From: Clostridia bacterium
GTDB taxonomy: Bacteria; Bacillota_A; Clostridia; Oscillospirales; CAG-272
Direction of reading: 5' to 3'
Assembly: GCA_017936125.1 (NCBI GenBank)
Contig: JAGBGE010000034.1
Location: 1 to 13,647 of the forward strand
Length of the DNA stretch: 13,647 bases
Position 1 is the first letter of the stretch. Each line of letters begins with the position of its first letter. Below are positions 1 to 6,357 of this stretch, piece by piece. The notes beneath the pieces are model-generated. The model did not search any database. It worked only from the letters and a program-made list of their open reading frames with translations, and was not told the DNA's origin. The translations under genes were made by a program, and so were the position numbers.

Positions 1-840
1 ACGGTAAACACCGCGCTCCTCAATACCGTGCGCGCCCTTCTCCTTACGGAAGCAAGGCGAGTAGGAGGTGAGAGTGTAAGGAAGCTCTGCTTCGGGAACG
101 ATCTGGTCGATAAACTTGCCAATCATCGAGTGCTCGGAGGTACCGATAAGGTAGAGATCCTCGCCCTCAATCTTATACATCATAGCGTCCATCTCCGCGA
201 AGGACATAACGCCTGTAACAACGCTCGAGCGAATCATGAAAGGAGGTACACAGTAGGTGAAGCCTCTGTCAATCATAAAGTCACGCGCATAGGAGATAAC
301 GGCAGAATGAAGTCTTGCAATATCTCCCATAAGGTAGTAGAAACCGTTACCTGCAACGCGGCGCGCGCTGTCAAGGTCGATTCCGCAGAATCTTTCCATA
401 ATATCGGTATGATAAGGAACCTCAAAATCAGGTGTGAGGGGCTCGCCGAAGCGCTCAACCTCAACGTTTTCGGAGTCGTCCTTTCCGATCGGTACGCTCT
501 TATCGATAATGTTGGGGATAATCATCATTATCTTCTGTACACGCTCGGAAAGCTCTGCTTCCTTTGCCTCGCAAGCGGCAAGCTCGGCTGCCTGCTCTGC
601 TACGAGCTTCTTCGCCTGTTCTGCCTCCTCGAACTTCTTCTGTCCCATAAGCGCGCCTATGGACTTGGAAATCTTGTTTCTGTTCGCGCGAAGGTCGTCC
701 GCGCGCTTCTTATTCTGACGAAGCTCCTCGTCGAGAGCGGTTACCTCGTCAACAAGCGGAAGCTTTGAATCCTGAAACTTGTTTCTGATATTCTCCTTAA
801 CAAGCTCGGGGTTTTCTCTAAGAAATCTGATGTCTAACAT
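1..840 (-). CDS. serS: Seryl-tRNA synthetase, N-terminal 280 residues (partial, runs off left edge)
   Basis: This class II aminoacyl-tRNA synthetase charges tRNA-Ser with serine in the cytoplasm. Reading leftward from ATG 840-838, the frame is open to the window edge (exactly 280 codons) and begins MLDIRFLRENPELVKENIRN, the usual SerRS start. Residues about 30-100 are charged and helical, matching the tRNA-binding antiparallel coiled coil. The catalytic domain starts near residue 120 and contains the TSEHSMIGKF region at about 230-240 and motif 2 at about 263-280 (CFRKEKGAHGIEERGVYR). Motif 3 lies outside the window. An AAGGAG site sits just upstream of the ATG. The HGIEERG stretch differs from the GRDTRG form of E. 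coli SerRS. The gene is divergent from fba and has its own promoter; no T-box leader fits in the short upstream region. The call is certain, the missing end is not visible. Confidence 0.96.
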   Translation of the reverse strand, partial: MLDIRFLRENPELVKENIRNKFQDSKLPLVDEVTALDEELRQNKKRADDLRANRNKISKSIGALMGQKKFEEAEQAKKLVAEQAAELAACEAKEAELSERVQKIMMIIPNIIDKSVPIGKDDSENVEVERFGEPLTPDFEVPYHTDIMERFCGIDLDSARRVAGNGFYYLMGDIARLHSAVISYARDFMIDRGFTYCVPPFMIRSSVVTGVMSFAEMDAMMYKIEGEDLYLIGTSEHSMIGKFIDQIVPEAELPYTLTSYSPCFRKEKGAHGIEERGVYR

Positions 841-882
841 TTTTATCTCCTTAAGACTTAGTCGCATAAATTCATATTCTTT

Positions 883-911
883 ATTTTACACTATGGCAAG
901 AAAAAATTCAA
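883..911 (-). promoter_or_regulatory. Probable sigma-A promoter of serS
   Basis: On the minus strand, TTGAAT (911-906) and TAAAAT (888-883) are separated by exactly 17 bp. They sit about 45 bp upstream of the serS start codon. The match is 4/6 and 5/6 to consensus. Confidence 0.55.
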
Positions 912-979
912 GTGTATTTAGGTATTTTCTCAAAAATTATTTTCGGTTTTAATATATTATTTAATTTTTCATAAAGGTA

Positions 980-1008
980 TTGATTTTTCTCTAATCGTTT
1001 GGTATAAT
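980..1008 (+). promoter_or_regulatory. Sigma-A promoter of fba
   Basis: TTGATT (980-985) and a perfect TATAAT (1003-1008) have 17 bp between them. Transcription would start near 1014-1016, giving a leader of about 30 nt that carries the AAGGAG site. Confidence 0.85.
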
Positions 1009-1030
1009 ATTGTTTGTTAAAAATTTATTT

Positions 1031-1036
1031 AAGGAG
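1031..1036 (+). promoter_or_regulatory. Ribosome binding site deciding the fba start
   Basis: AAGGAG lies 7 nt before ATG 1044. It rules out an in-frame upstream TTG at 1014, which would be at or before the predicted transcription start and has no Shine-Dalgarno site. Confidence 0.85.
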
Positions 1037-1043
1037 AAAAATT

Positions 1044-1907
1044 ATGTTAGTTTCTGCAAAAGAAATGCTGGCTAAGGCGCATGAGGGTCATTATGCGGTT
1101 GGTCAGTTCAATATCAACAATCTCGAGTGGGCGAAGGCTATCCTTCTCACCGCAGAGGAGATGAAGTCCCCTGTTATTCTCGGTGTTTCCGAGGGCGCGG
1201 GCAAGTATATGTGCGGCTACAAGACCATCGTTGGTATGGTTGAGGGTATGATCGAGGGTCTCGGCATCACCGTTCCCGTTGCTCTCCATCTCGACCACGG
1301 CTCATACGAGCACGCATACAAGTGCATCGAGGCCGGCTTCTCTTCGGTTATGTTCGACGGTTCTCACTATCCTATCGAGGAGAATATCGAGAAGACCAAG
1401 GAGCTCGTTAAGGTTTGCGCAGATAAGGGCATCTCTCTCGAGGCAGAGGTTGGCTCTATCGGCGGCGAAGAGGACGGCGTTGTTGGCGGCGGTGAGGTTG
1501 CTGATCCCGCAGAGTGCAAGATGATCGCTGATCTCGGCGTTACTATGCTTGCGGCAGGTATCGGTAACATTCACGGTAAGTATCCCGAGAACTGGGGCGG
1601 TCTCCGCTTCGACGCTCTCGAGGCTATCAGCGAGCAGGTTGGCGATATGCCCCTCGTTCTTCACGGCGGCACAGGTATTCCTGCTGAGATGATTCAGAAG
1701 GCTATTTCTCTCGGCGTTTCCAAGATCAACGTTAACACCGAGTGCCAGCTCTCCTTTGCAGCTGCTACCCGTACATACATCGAGGCAGGCAAGGATCTTG
1801 AGGGCAAGGGCTTCGACCCCAGAAAGCTTCTCGCTCCGGGCACCGAGGCTATCAAGGCTACCGTTAAGGAAAAGATCGAGCTCTTCGGCTCTGCTAATAA
1901 GGCGTAA
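1044..1907 (+). CDS. fba: Class II fructose-1,6-bisphosphate aldolase
   Basis: This zinc-dependent enzyme reversibly cleaves fructose-1,6-bisphosphate into dihydroxyacetone phosphate and glyceraldehyde-3-phosphate in cytoplasmic glycolysis and gluconeogenesis. The 287-residue product spans a complete family-length protein. Diagnostic motifs appear in order: HLDHG (82-86, zinc ligand and catalytic Asp region), FDGSHYP (104-110), EAEVGSIGGEEDG (133-145), HGKYP (177-181, zinc His), HGGTG (207-211, zinc His and phosphate loop) and NVNTE (229-233, phosphate/substrate loop). The start at ATG 1044 is fixed by its AAGGAG site. The gene is monocistronic, with a strong promoter and its own hairpin terminator. 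Codon use is strongly biased (many CTC and GTT codons), consistent with high expression. Tagatose-bisphosphate aldolase is a close relative that sequence alone cannot fully exclude, but fructose-bisphosphate specificity is likelier for a stand-alone gene. Confidence 0.95.
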   Translation: MLVSAKEMLAKAHEGHYAVGQFNINNLEWAKAILLTAEEMKSPVILGVSEGAGKYMCGYKTIVGMVEGMIEGLGITVPVALHLDHGSYEHAYKCIEAGFSSVMFDGSHYPIEENIEKTKELVKVCADKGISLEAEVGSIGGEEDGVVGGGEVADPAECKMIADLGVTMLAAGIGNIHGKYPENWGGLRFDALEAISEQVGDMPLVLHGGTGIPAEMIQKAISLGVSKINVNTECQLSFAAATRTYIEAGKDLEGKGFDPRKLLAPGTEAIKATVKEKIELFGSANKA

Positions 1908-1913
1908 TTTTAT

Positions 1914-1946
1914 AAACGGCGCAGTTTATTCTACGCCGTTTTTTTA
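1914..1946 (+). terminator. Rho-independent terminator of fba
   Basis: AAACGGCG (1914-1921) pairs with CGCCGTTT (1934-1941) and runs into a T tract. The stem begins 7 nt after the fba stop codon. Confidence 0.9.
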
Positions 1947-1954
1947 GCCAATCA

Positions 1955-1983
1955 TTGACATTAAATGGTAAACGTGTTATAAT
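1955..1983 (+). promoter_or_regulatory. Consensus sigma-A promoter of the six-helix membrane protein gene
   Basis: A perfect TTGACA (1955-1960), a 17-bp spacer and a perfect TATAAT (1978-1983) begin right after the fba terminator. Confidence 0.9.
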
Positions 1984-2011
1984 GAAATACATTAATTAAA
2001 AGGAGACTAAT

Positions 2012-2638
2012 ATGATAAAGCACAAGAATACATTTAACGCGCTATTTATTTTAGCAATATTCGTTGCCGTTTTGCATTTGGTATTTCTCGGGATTTCTAC
2101 ACCGCAGGTCGACGTTGGCAGTATGGTTATGAACCTTATTCCCTACGGTCTGCCGATTCTGGTGTTCGCCTCGGCGCGCGGTGCTTCTGTGAAGGATAAG
2201 CCGACCTGGAGTCGTTCGGGATTTCTCTCTATGGCGCTCTTTTCCCTCTCCTTTCTCGCTATGTCTGTTCACGTGACGTATGCATTTTTTAACTCCAGTC
2301 AGCCATTTATCAACGCTTATTTCAATCTTCCGATTATATATTCCGCCCCTATGCTTTTATTCGCAATTCTTTGGCTTGGTCTGAAAAGGCGGGTAACGGT
2401 AAAGGGACATGGTGTATTCGGTAAATTTATAGTTGCCTCGCCTGCAATAATTCTTGTGGCGATGGTGATACACGTTGTAATCGCATCGGTTAATGAGATT
2501 ATCGAGCAGTCTGACGGACTGCCGATGACAAGCGCTCCCTGGTGGGTAACGTCGCTTATCATTTCGCTTGCATATATAGCAGCTTTAACTATTGCACTGC
2601 TGATTCGTGCAATTTATAATCGCGTTCGGAAAAAATAA
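2012..2638 (+). CDS. Six-helix integral membrane protein, function unknown
   Basis: I do not recognise this family. The 208-residue product is almost entirely hydrophobic. Probable membrane helices lie at about 8-29, 38-55, 69-93, 105-124, 138-160 and 178-201. Short basic loops (KDKPTWSRSG near 61-70, LKRRVTVKGHG near 124-134) and a basic C-terminal tail (RVRKK) suggest that these loops and the tail face the cytoplasm. There is no signal peptide, enzymatic motif or transporter signature that I can see. ATG 2012 is preceded by AAAGGAG. It is preceded by the fba terminator and followed by a new promoter, so it is probably transcribed alone. The near-consensus promoter suggests real, fairly constant expression. 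No clear terminator follows it. Confidence 0.75.
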   Translation: MIKHKNTFNALFILAIFVAVLHLVFLGISTPQVDVGSMVMNLIPYGLPILVFASARGASVKDKPTWSRSGFLSMALFSLSFLAMSVHVTYAFFNSSQPFINAYFNLPIIYSAPMLLFAILWLGLKRRVTVKGHGVFGKFIVASPAIILVAMVIHVVIASVNEIIEQSDGLPMTSAPWWVTSLIISLAYIAALTIALLIRAIYNRVRKK

Positions 2639-2690
2639 TAAAATTTCGAGATAAATTTATAAACCTTTTAGATTTCTTATTTCCCGCTTA

Positions 2691-2719
2691 TTGACAAAAG
2701 TGATTTTTACGTGTATAAT
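2691..2719 (+). promoter_or_regulatory. Consensus sigma-A promoter of the LRR lipoprotein gene
   Basis: TTGACA (2691-2696) and TATAAT (2714-2719) are both perfect and separated by 17 bp. The leader is about 34 nt, with GGAG at 2748-2751. Confidence 0.88.
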
Positions 2720-2759
2720 ATTTCTTGTAACAGTAAATTAAACGTTTGGAGTTGTTATT

Positions 2760-3614
2760 ATGAAAGCAATTAGACGCATTGTTTTGCTCTTGTGCGTTGC
2801 TATCTCGGCATTTATGCTCTTCGGCTGTAAGAAGAGCGAGGAGGGTCTTAACTTTGAGAAGACACCTGACGGCAAGGGCTACATAGTTACCAAATATATT
2901 GGAGAGGATAAGGAAGTTATCGTTCCCGCGAAGCACGAGGGTCTGCCCGTTGTGGCTATCGGCGAGTGCGCGTTTGAGGGTTGCTCGAAGATGGAGAACA
3001 TCGTTCTGCCCGAGAGCATTCAGCTTATCGAGGAATACGCCTTCTACCGCTGCAACAAGCTTCTTGACGTCAGGATTCCCTCGGGAGTTAAGGTGATTGA
3101 GAATAATGCTTTCAAGAGCTGCGAGTATCTTCGCTACATTTATCTCCCCGACACGCTTGAAAGCCTTGGCGCGACTGCGTTCGCATACTGCTCCAGGATT
3201 ACCGAGATAAATATCGACGATGCTAACACGGTTTATCACGACAAGGACAACTGCCTTATTGAAAGCGAGAGCAAAACTCTCGTGCTTGGCTGTCAGTACA
3301 GCGTGATTCCCGAGGACGGCAGTGTTACATCTATCGGTGCTTCGGCATTCTGTGGTGCGAAGTTCCTCGAGACGCTCAAGCTTTCCTCGAATATCACCAA
3401 GGTTGGTGCTAATGCATTCGAGGGCTGCTATGCGTTAAGGACTATTTACCTCGCCAAGTCGGTGAAGGAGATCGGCGAATCCGCATTTCTCAACTGCTTC
3501 GGACTTGATGCCGTCTACTACGAGGGCACGCTGATGCAGTGGAATGAGATTTCGGTTTCTGATTTGAATTATCATTTCAAGGGCGCGAGCATTTATTGCG
3601 AATCTGATATTTAA
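2760..3614 (+). CDS. BspA-like leucine-rich-repeat surface lipoprotein
   Basis: This is a predicted membrane-anchored extracellular lipoprotein. The 284-residue product opens with a basic, then hydrophobic signal peptide and a lipobox-like LFGC with the lipidated Cys at 23. The rest holds LRR_5/BspA-type repeats in which an AF..C..L unit recurs. The AF pairs sit at residues 71, 94, 117, 140, 196, 219 and 242, so the spacing is exactly 23 residues. One longer interval (140 to 196) carries the Asn/Tyr-rich connector (NTVYHDKDNCLIE) often seen in this family. The C-terminal 40 residues (YYEGTLMQWNEI) are also typical of BspA-type repeats. Family members are known as surface proteins in gut and oral bacteria, some with adhesive roles; a ligand for this one cannot be inferred. 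It has its own promoter and terminator. Confidence 0.88.
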   Translation: MKAIRRIVLLLCVAISAFMLFGCKKSEEGLNFEKTPDGKGYIVTKYIGEDKEVIVPAKHEGLPVVAIGECAFEGCSKMENIVLPESIQLIEEYAFYRCNKLLDVRIPSGVKVIENNAFKSCEYLRYIYLPDTLESLGATAFAYCSRITEINIDDANTVYHDKDNCLIESESKTLVLGCQYSVIPEDGSVTSIGASAFCGAKFLETLKLSSNITKVGANAFEGCYALRTIYLAKSVKEIGESAFLNCFGLDAVYYEGTLMQWNEISVSDLNYHFKGASIYCESDI

Positions 3615-3627
3615 GAATAATATTTAT

Positions 3628-3657
3628 GGCAGTCTGCTTTTGCAGGCTGCCTTTTTT
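3628..3657 (+). terminator. Rho-independent terminator of the LRR lipoprotein gene
   Basis: GGCAGTCTGC (3628-3637) pairs with GCAGGCTGCC (3642-3651), with one G-U pair and a TTTT loop. Six T residues follow. Confidence 0.93.
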
Positions 3658-3664
3658 GTTAGGA

Positions 3665-3691
3665 ATAATAGCGCTTGATTCCGCATATCTT
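3665..3691 (+). promoter_or_regulatory. Possible mother-cell sigma-E promoter of spoIVA
   Basis: ATA (3665-3667) in a GGAATAATA context and CATATCTT (3684-3691) are 16 bp apart. They resemble the sigma-E elements ATA and CATACAnT. The site lies just after the upstream terminator and about 30 bp before the ATG. No sigma-A promoter is visible here. The match is partial and leans on the known sigma-E control of spoIVA in Bacillus subtilis. Confidence 0.4.
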
Positions 3692-3723
3692 TTTATGAAA
3701 AGAATTTTGCGGAGGATTTTTTT

Positions 3724-5181
3724 ATGAAGGATAATTCTATATACTCGGATATCGCGAAGCGCACGGGCGGCGATATTTACATAGGCGTCGTCGGTCCTGT
3801 AAGAACGGGAAAATCGACCTTTATTCATCGCTTCCTCGACAGCGTGGTTATTCCGAATATCGAAAACGAGTACGACCGTGAGCGCACGCTCGACCAAATG
3901 CCACAGAGCGCATCGGGTAAGACGGTTATGACAACCGAGCCTAAGTTCGTGCCTGACGAGGCTGTGCGTGTTTCATACGGCGAGGGCGCAGAGTTCAACG
4001 TCAAGATGGTAGACTGCGTAGGCTATATGGTTGAAGGCGCACTTGGCGGCAGTGAGGATGGCGAGGTCAGAATGGTTATGACACCCTGGTCGGAGGAGGC
4101 TATGCCCTTTGCCGATGCGGCTGAGCTTGGAACGAGTAAGGTTATCGGTGAGCACGCAACTATCGCTATGCTGGTAACTACTGACGGCAGCATTGCCGAT
4201 ATTCCGCGTGAGAGCTATATTCCCGCGGAGGAAAGGGTTGTCAGAGAGCTTCGTGAGCACGGCAAGCCATTTGCGATTATTCTCAACTCGGCAAATCCCG
4301 ACAGCGACGCGGCTCATGCGCTCGCAGAGGAGCTTGAGGAGAAGTACGGCGCGCCCGTTGCGCTCGTTTGCTGCCCCAGCCTGAACGCTGAAGATATACG
4401 GGAAATACTCGCGCTCGTGCTTGGCGAATTTCCTCTCACAGAGATGAGATTCTCTCTCCCAGAATGGACAGAGGTGCTGCCGAGCGAGCATCCGATAAAG
4501 GCGAGCATTCTCGATAGCATTATCGCCTTTTCCGACAGGGTGGAAAGGCTCGGTGATATTGAGCGTGAATCTGCCGACTATGATTTCGAGCGTGTAGGCA
4601 TTGACGCAGGCGAGGGTACGGCAGAATTCAATATTCCCGTCGATAACAGTGAATATTATCGCGTTTTGAGCGAGATGACCGGGCTTGACATCACGGGTGA
4701 AAAGACGCTGATGGCAACCGTCAAGGAGCTTGCCGAGATACGCGACAAGTATGAGAAGGTGGCAGACGCGCTCGCTGACGTTGAGGAAAAGGGCTACGGT
4801 ATAGTTATGCCCTCTCTCGCCGACTTGAAGCTTGAGGAGCCGAAGCTCGTCAAGCAGGCTAACGGCTACGGTGTAAAGGTGACGGCTCACGCCGATTCTA
4901 TCCATATGATAAAGACGGGTATCAAGGCAGACCTCTGCCCTGTCGTGGGCAGCGAGGAGCAGTCCGAGGAGGTTGTTAAGTTCCTTGCGGGCGAGTTCGA
5001 GGATAATCCCGAGAAGGTATGGGAATACAATATGTTCGGCAAGTCGCTATACGATATGGTCAGCGACGGAATGAACGCAAAGCTCTCGCATATGCCCGAC
5101 GAATCGCGCGAGAAGCTGGGAGAGACGCTTGGTAAGATTATCAACGAGGGCTCGAACGGCTTAATTTGTATTTTGCTTTAA
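3724..5181 (+). CDS. spoIVA: Stage IV sporulation protein A, spore-coat morphogenetic ATPase
   Basis: SpoIVA polymerises on the outer forespore membrane in the mother cell, using ATP hydrolysis, and forms the basement layer on which the spore coat is built; it is also needed for cortex assembly. The 485-residue product is close to the 492 residues of the Bacillus subtilis protein and collinear with it. Visible features are AKRTGGDIYIGVVGPVRTGKST (two stretches, 11-32) with the Walker A lysine at 30, the conserved SASGKTVMTTEPKFVP block (62-77), the acidic Walker B-type MVDCVGY (95-101), a middle domain, and the conserved C-terminal tail NEGSNGLICILL. The start is supported by GGAGG at 3711-3715. 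The gene stands alone between terminators. It is the best evidence that the organism makes endospores. Confidence 0.97.
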   Translation: MKDNSIYSDIAKRTGGDIYIGVVGPVRTGKSTFIHRFLDSVVIPNIENEYDRERTLDQMPQSASGKTVMTTEPKFVPDEAVRVSYGEGAEFNVKMVDCVGYMVEGALGGSEDGEVRMVMTPWSEEAMPFADAAELGTSKVIGEHATIAMLVTTDGSIADIPRESYIPAEERVVRELREHGKPFAIILNSANPDSDAAHALAEELEEKYGAPVALVCCPSLNAEDIREILALVLGEFPLTEMRFSLPEWTEVLPSEHPIKASILDSIIAFSDRVERLGDIERESADYDFERVGIDAGEGTAEFNIPVDNSEYYRVLSEMTGLDITGEKTLMATVKELAEIRDKYEKVADALADVEEKGYGIVMPSLADLKLEEPKLVKQANGYGVKVTAHADSIHMIKTGIKADLCPVVGSEEQSEEVVKFLAGEFEDNPEKVWEYNMFGKSLYDMVSDGMNAKLSHMPDESREKLGETLGKIINEGSNGLICILL

Positions 5182-5191
5182 TAAATAAAAA

Positions 5192-5226
5192 CGGCAGCCG
5201 CATTTTTTTAGTGGCTGTCGCTTTTA
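5192..5226. terminator. Bidirectional terminator between spoIVA and the XRE regulator
   Basis: CGGCAGCCGC (5192-5201) pairs with GTGGCTGTCG (5211-5220), with two G-U pairs on the plus strand and a 9-nt loop. T-rich runs follow on each strand (CTTTTACTTTT rightward; GTTTTTATTTATT leftward), so it can serve both converging genes. Confidence 0.85.
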
Positions 5227-5442
5227 CTTTTCAAATTCTTTGCCGTTTATAAGAAAGTCGATTGAGGTTTTGAAGTAGTCTGACATCTGGCGGAGCATCT
5301 GAATGTCCGGGTTGCGTTTGCCGTTCTCATAATGAGAAAGCGCCTCGCGGCTGATGTTCAAATCCATAGCAACCTTTACTTGACTCAGCTTTTTTTGCTT
5401 CCTCACCATTCTAAGACCGATGAGTCCTGAATTCTCTTTCAT
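5224..5442 (-). CDS. Small XRE-family helix-turn-helix regulator
   Basis: This is a predicted DNA-binding repressor of the Cro/C1 type, made almost wholly of one HTH domain. With the start at 5442 it has 72 residues. The domain runs GLRMVRKQKKLSQVKVAMDL, then NISREALSHYENGKRNPD; the LSQ helix, the SREALSHYE recognition helix and the NGKRNPD turn are typical. There is no effector or oligomerisation domain, and the tail is only INGKEFEK. An ATG at 5454 adds four residues but has no Shine-Dalgarno site. ATG 5442 has GGAG 6 nt upstream and is preferred. The gene is divergent from a lipoprotein gene, and the region between them carries two palindromes. That arrangement suggests it represses the neighbour and perhaps itself, which is inference from layout. 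Confidence 0.88.
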   Translation of the reverse strand: MKENSGLIGLRMVRKQKKLSQVKVAMDLNISREALSHYENGKRNPDIQMLRQMSDYFKTSIDFLINGKEFEK

Positions 5443-5448
5443 ATTTTT

Positions 5449-5452
5449 CTCC
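5449..5452 (-). promoter_or_regulatory. Ribosome binding site deciding the XRE regulator start
   Basis: GGAG on the minus strand, 6 nt before ATG 5442. The upstream ATG at 5454 has only A/T-rich sequence before it. Confidence 0.65.
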
Positions 5453-5470
5453 ATTTTTTATAAAAAGCTC

Positions 5471-5499
5471 TTGACTTAATTGTAACAAAATGTTACAAT
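5471..5499 (+). promoter_or_regulatory. Sigma-A promoter of the lipoprotein gene, overlapped by an operator
   Basis: TTGACT (5471-5476) and TACAAT (5494-5499) with a 17-bp spacer. The -10 box is formed by the right arm of the first palindrome, so a protein bound there would block the promoter. Confidence 0.8.
5479..5499. promoter_or_regulatory. Palindromic operator candidate 1
   Basis: ATTGTAACA (5479-5487) and TGTTACAAT (5491-5499) are perfect 9-nt inverted arms around a 3-nt centre. Both outer ends spell TACAAT when read outward, so the site offers a -10-like hexamer on each strand. The likely binder is the adjacent XRE protein. Confidence 0.7.
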
Positions 5500-5504
5500 A
5501 TAAA

Positions 5505-5521
5505 TGTTACAATTTGTAACA
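5505..5521. promoter_or_regulatory. Palindromic operator candidate 2
   Basis: TGTTACAA (5505-5512) and TTGTAACA (5514-5521) form perfect 8-nt inverted arms around one base. Its centre is 24 bp from that of operator 1 and it uses the same TGTWACA half-site. Confidence 0.7.
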
Positions 5522-5543
5522 ATTTTATTAAAGGAGAAGAAAA

Positions 5544-6257
5544 ATGAAAAAAATCCTAACACTTTTGCTTGCATTATCTATGATAATTGCAATAGCATCG
5601 CTCTCGTCATGCGAGATTATCGAGCAGTACGTACCCGGTCTTGACCTCGGAGTAAATACCGATGGCGAAGGTAATGAGAAAACAGACAACAAAACCGATG
5701 CCCCCGAAATCAGAACTACCGTCACCAAGGATGAGTGGCTTGGCGCTATGAATTGCACCAATTTCTCTTACGAGGCACACAACTATAACAAGGAAGGCAA
5801 GCCTCAGATGTCATATAAGCAGCAGTATTCTCAAACTGCGATGTATATGTACGCTCTTGTAAATATACCCGGTGCAGAGAATGAAAGCGCGCAGTATAGC
5901 GCAATTATCGATGGAATCGGCTATAATATCACAAAAGACGAGAACGGCTTCGTAGGTGTTAATTTGGGAGCAACTGACGCTGTGATTGAAATTCCACTTT
6001 CTAAGGTAATGGTGCCTGACGTGCGTGAAAGCTGGGAAACTCTTTTTGATTCCCTGACCTACAACGAGGAAACAAAGACGTATACAGGCAACTGCACGTA
6101 TTCCGGAAACGAGGCAACGCTCGATGCTAGCTTTGCGGACGGAAAGGTTGTGAAGCTTGAATTCAAATTCGTTAAATTAGGTAGTAATTGCATTGCTACT
6201 TATCACAACTTCGGTACTACTGTGGTAGAGATTCCCGAATTTACCGTTGCTGAATAA
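5544..6257 (+). CDS. Secreted lipoprotein, function unknown
   Basis: The 237-residue product has a signal peptide (MKKILTLLLALSMIIAIA) and a lipobox LSSC with the lipid-bearing Cys at 23. A polar, flexible linker rich in Asp, Asn, Gly and Thr follows at about 30-60. The mature domain (about 60-235) looks mostly beta and has no catalytic motif I recognise. The pattern of short strands, ending in a YHNFGTTVVEIPEF stretch, is reminiscent of LolA/LppX-like lipoprotein folds, but this is only a resemblance. ATG 5544 has AAAGGAG upstream. The gene has its own promoter and terminator and is divergent from the XRE regulator, whose probable operators overlap its promoter. It is therefore likely switched rather than constitutive. 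Confidence 0.82.
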   Translation: MKKILTLLLALSMIIAIASLSSCEIIEQYVPGLDLGVNTDGEGNEKTDNKTDAPEIRTTVTKDEWLGAMNCTNFSYEAHNYNKEGKPQMSYKQQYSQTAMYMYALVNIPGAENESAQYSAIIDGIGYNITKDENGFVGVNLGATDAVIEIPLSKVMVPDVRESWETLFDSLTYNEETKTYTGNCTYSGNEATLDASFADGKVVKLEFKFVKLGSNCIATYHNFGTTVVEIPEFTVAE

Positions 6258-6269
6258 TTTTTCACAATT

Positions 6270-6299
6270 AAACCCCGACTTTGATCGGGGTTTTTATTT
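6270..6299 (+). terminator. Rho-independent terminator of the lipoprotein gene
   Basis: AAACCCCGA (6270-6278) pairs with TCGGGGTTT (6285-6293), with a 6-nt loop and a T-rich tail. Confidence 0.93.
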
Positions 6300-6306
6300 A
6301 TTTGTA

Positions 6307-6335
6307 TTGACATTTATGTGAAAATTGGATATAAT
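6307..6335 (+). promoter_or_regulatory. Consensus sigma-A promoter of ssrA
   Basis: Perfect TTGACA (6307-6312), 17-bp spacer, perfect TATAAT (6330-6335). The predicted start near 6342 leaves a short leader to be removed to reach the mature 5' end at 6358. Confidence 0.93.
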
Positions 6336-6357
6336 ATATTGTACTGATAAATCTTAT

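Noticed and set aside
28..768. Long plus-strand open frame at the left edge
   Set aside because: It is antisense to serS, whose minus-strand frame is open throughout and carries clear family motifs. The antisense protein has no ribosome site or recognisable domain.
1014..1043. Upstream TTG start for fba adding ten residues
   Set aside because: It coincides with the predicted transcription start and has no ribosome site. ATG 1044 has AAGGAG and matches the usual aldolase N-terminus.
2641..2658. AAATTT inverted pair after the six-helix protein gene as a terminator
   Set aside because: A 6-bp A/T-only stem without a T tract is too weak. I see no convincing terminator there.
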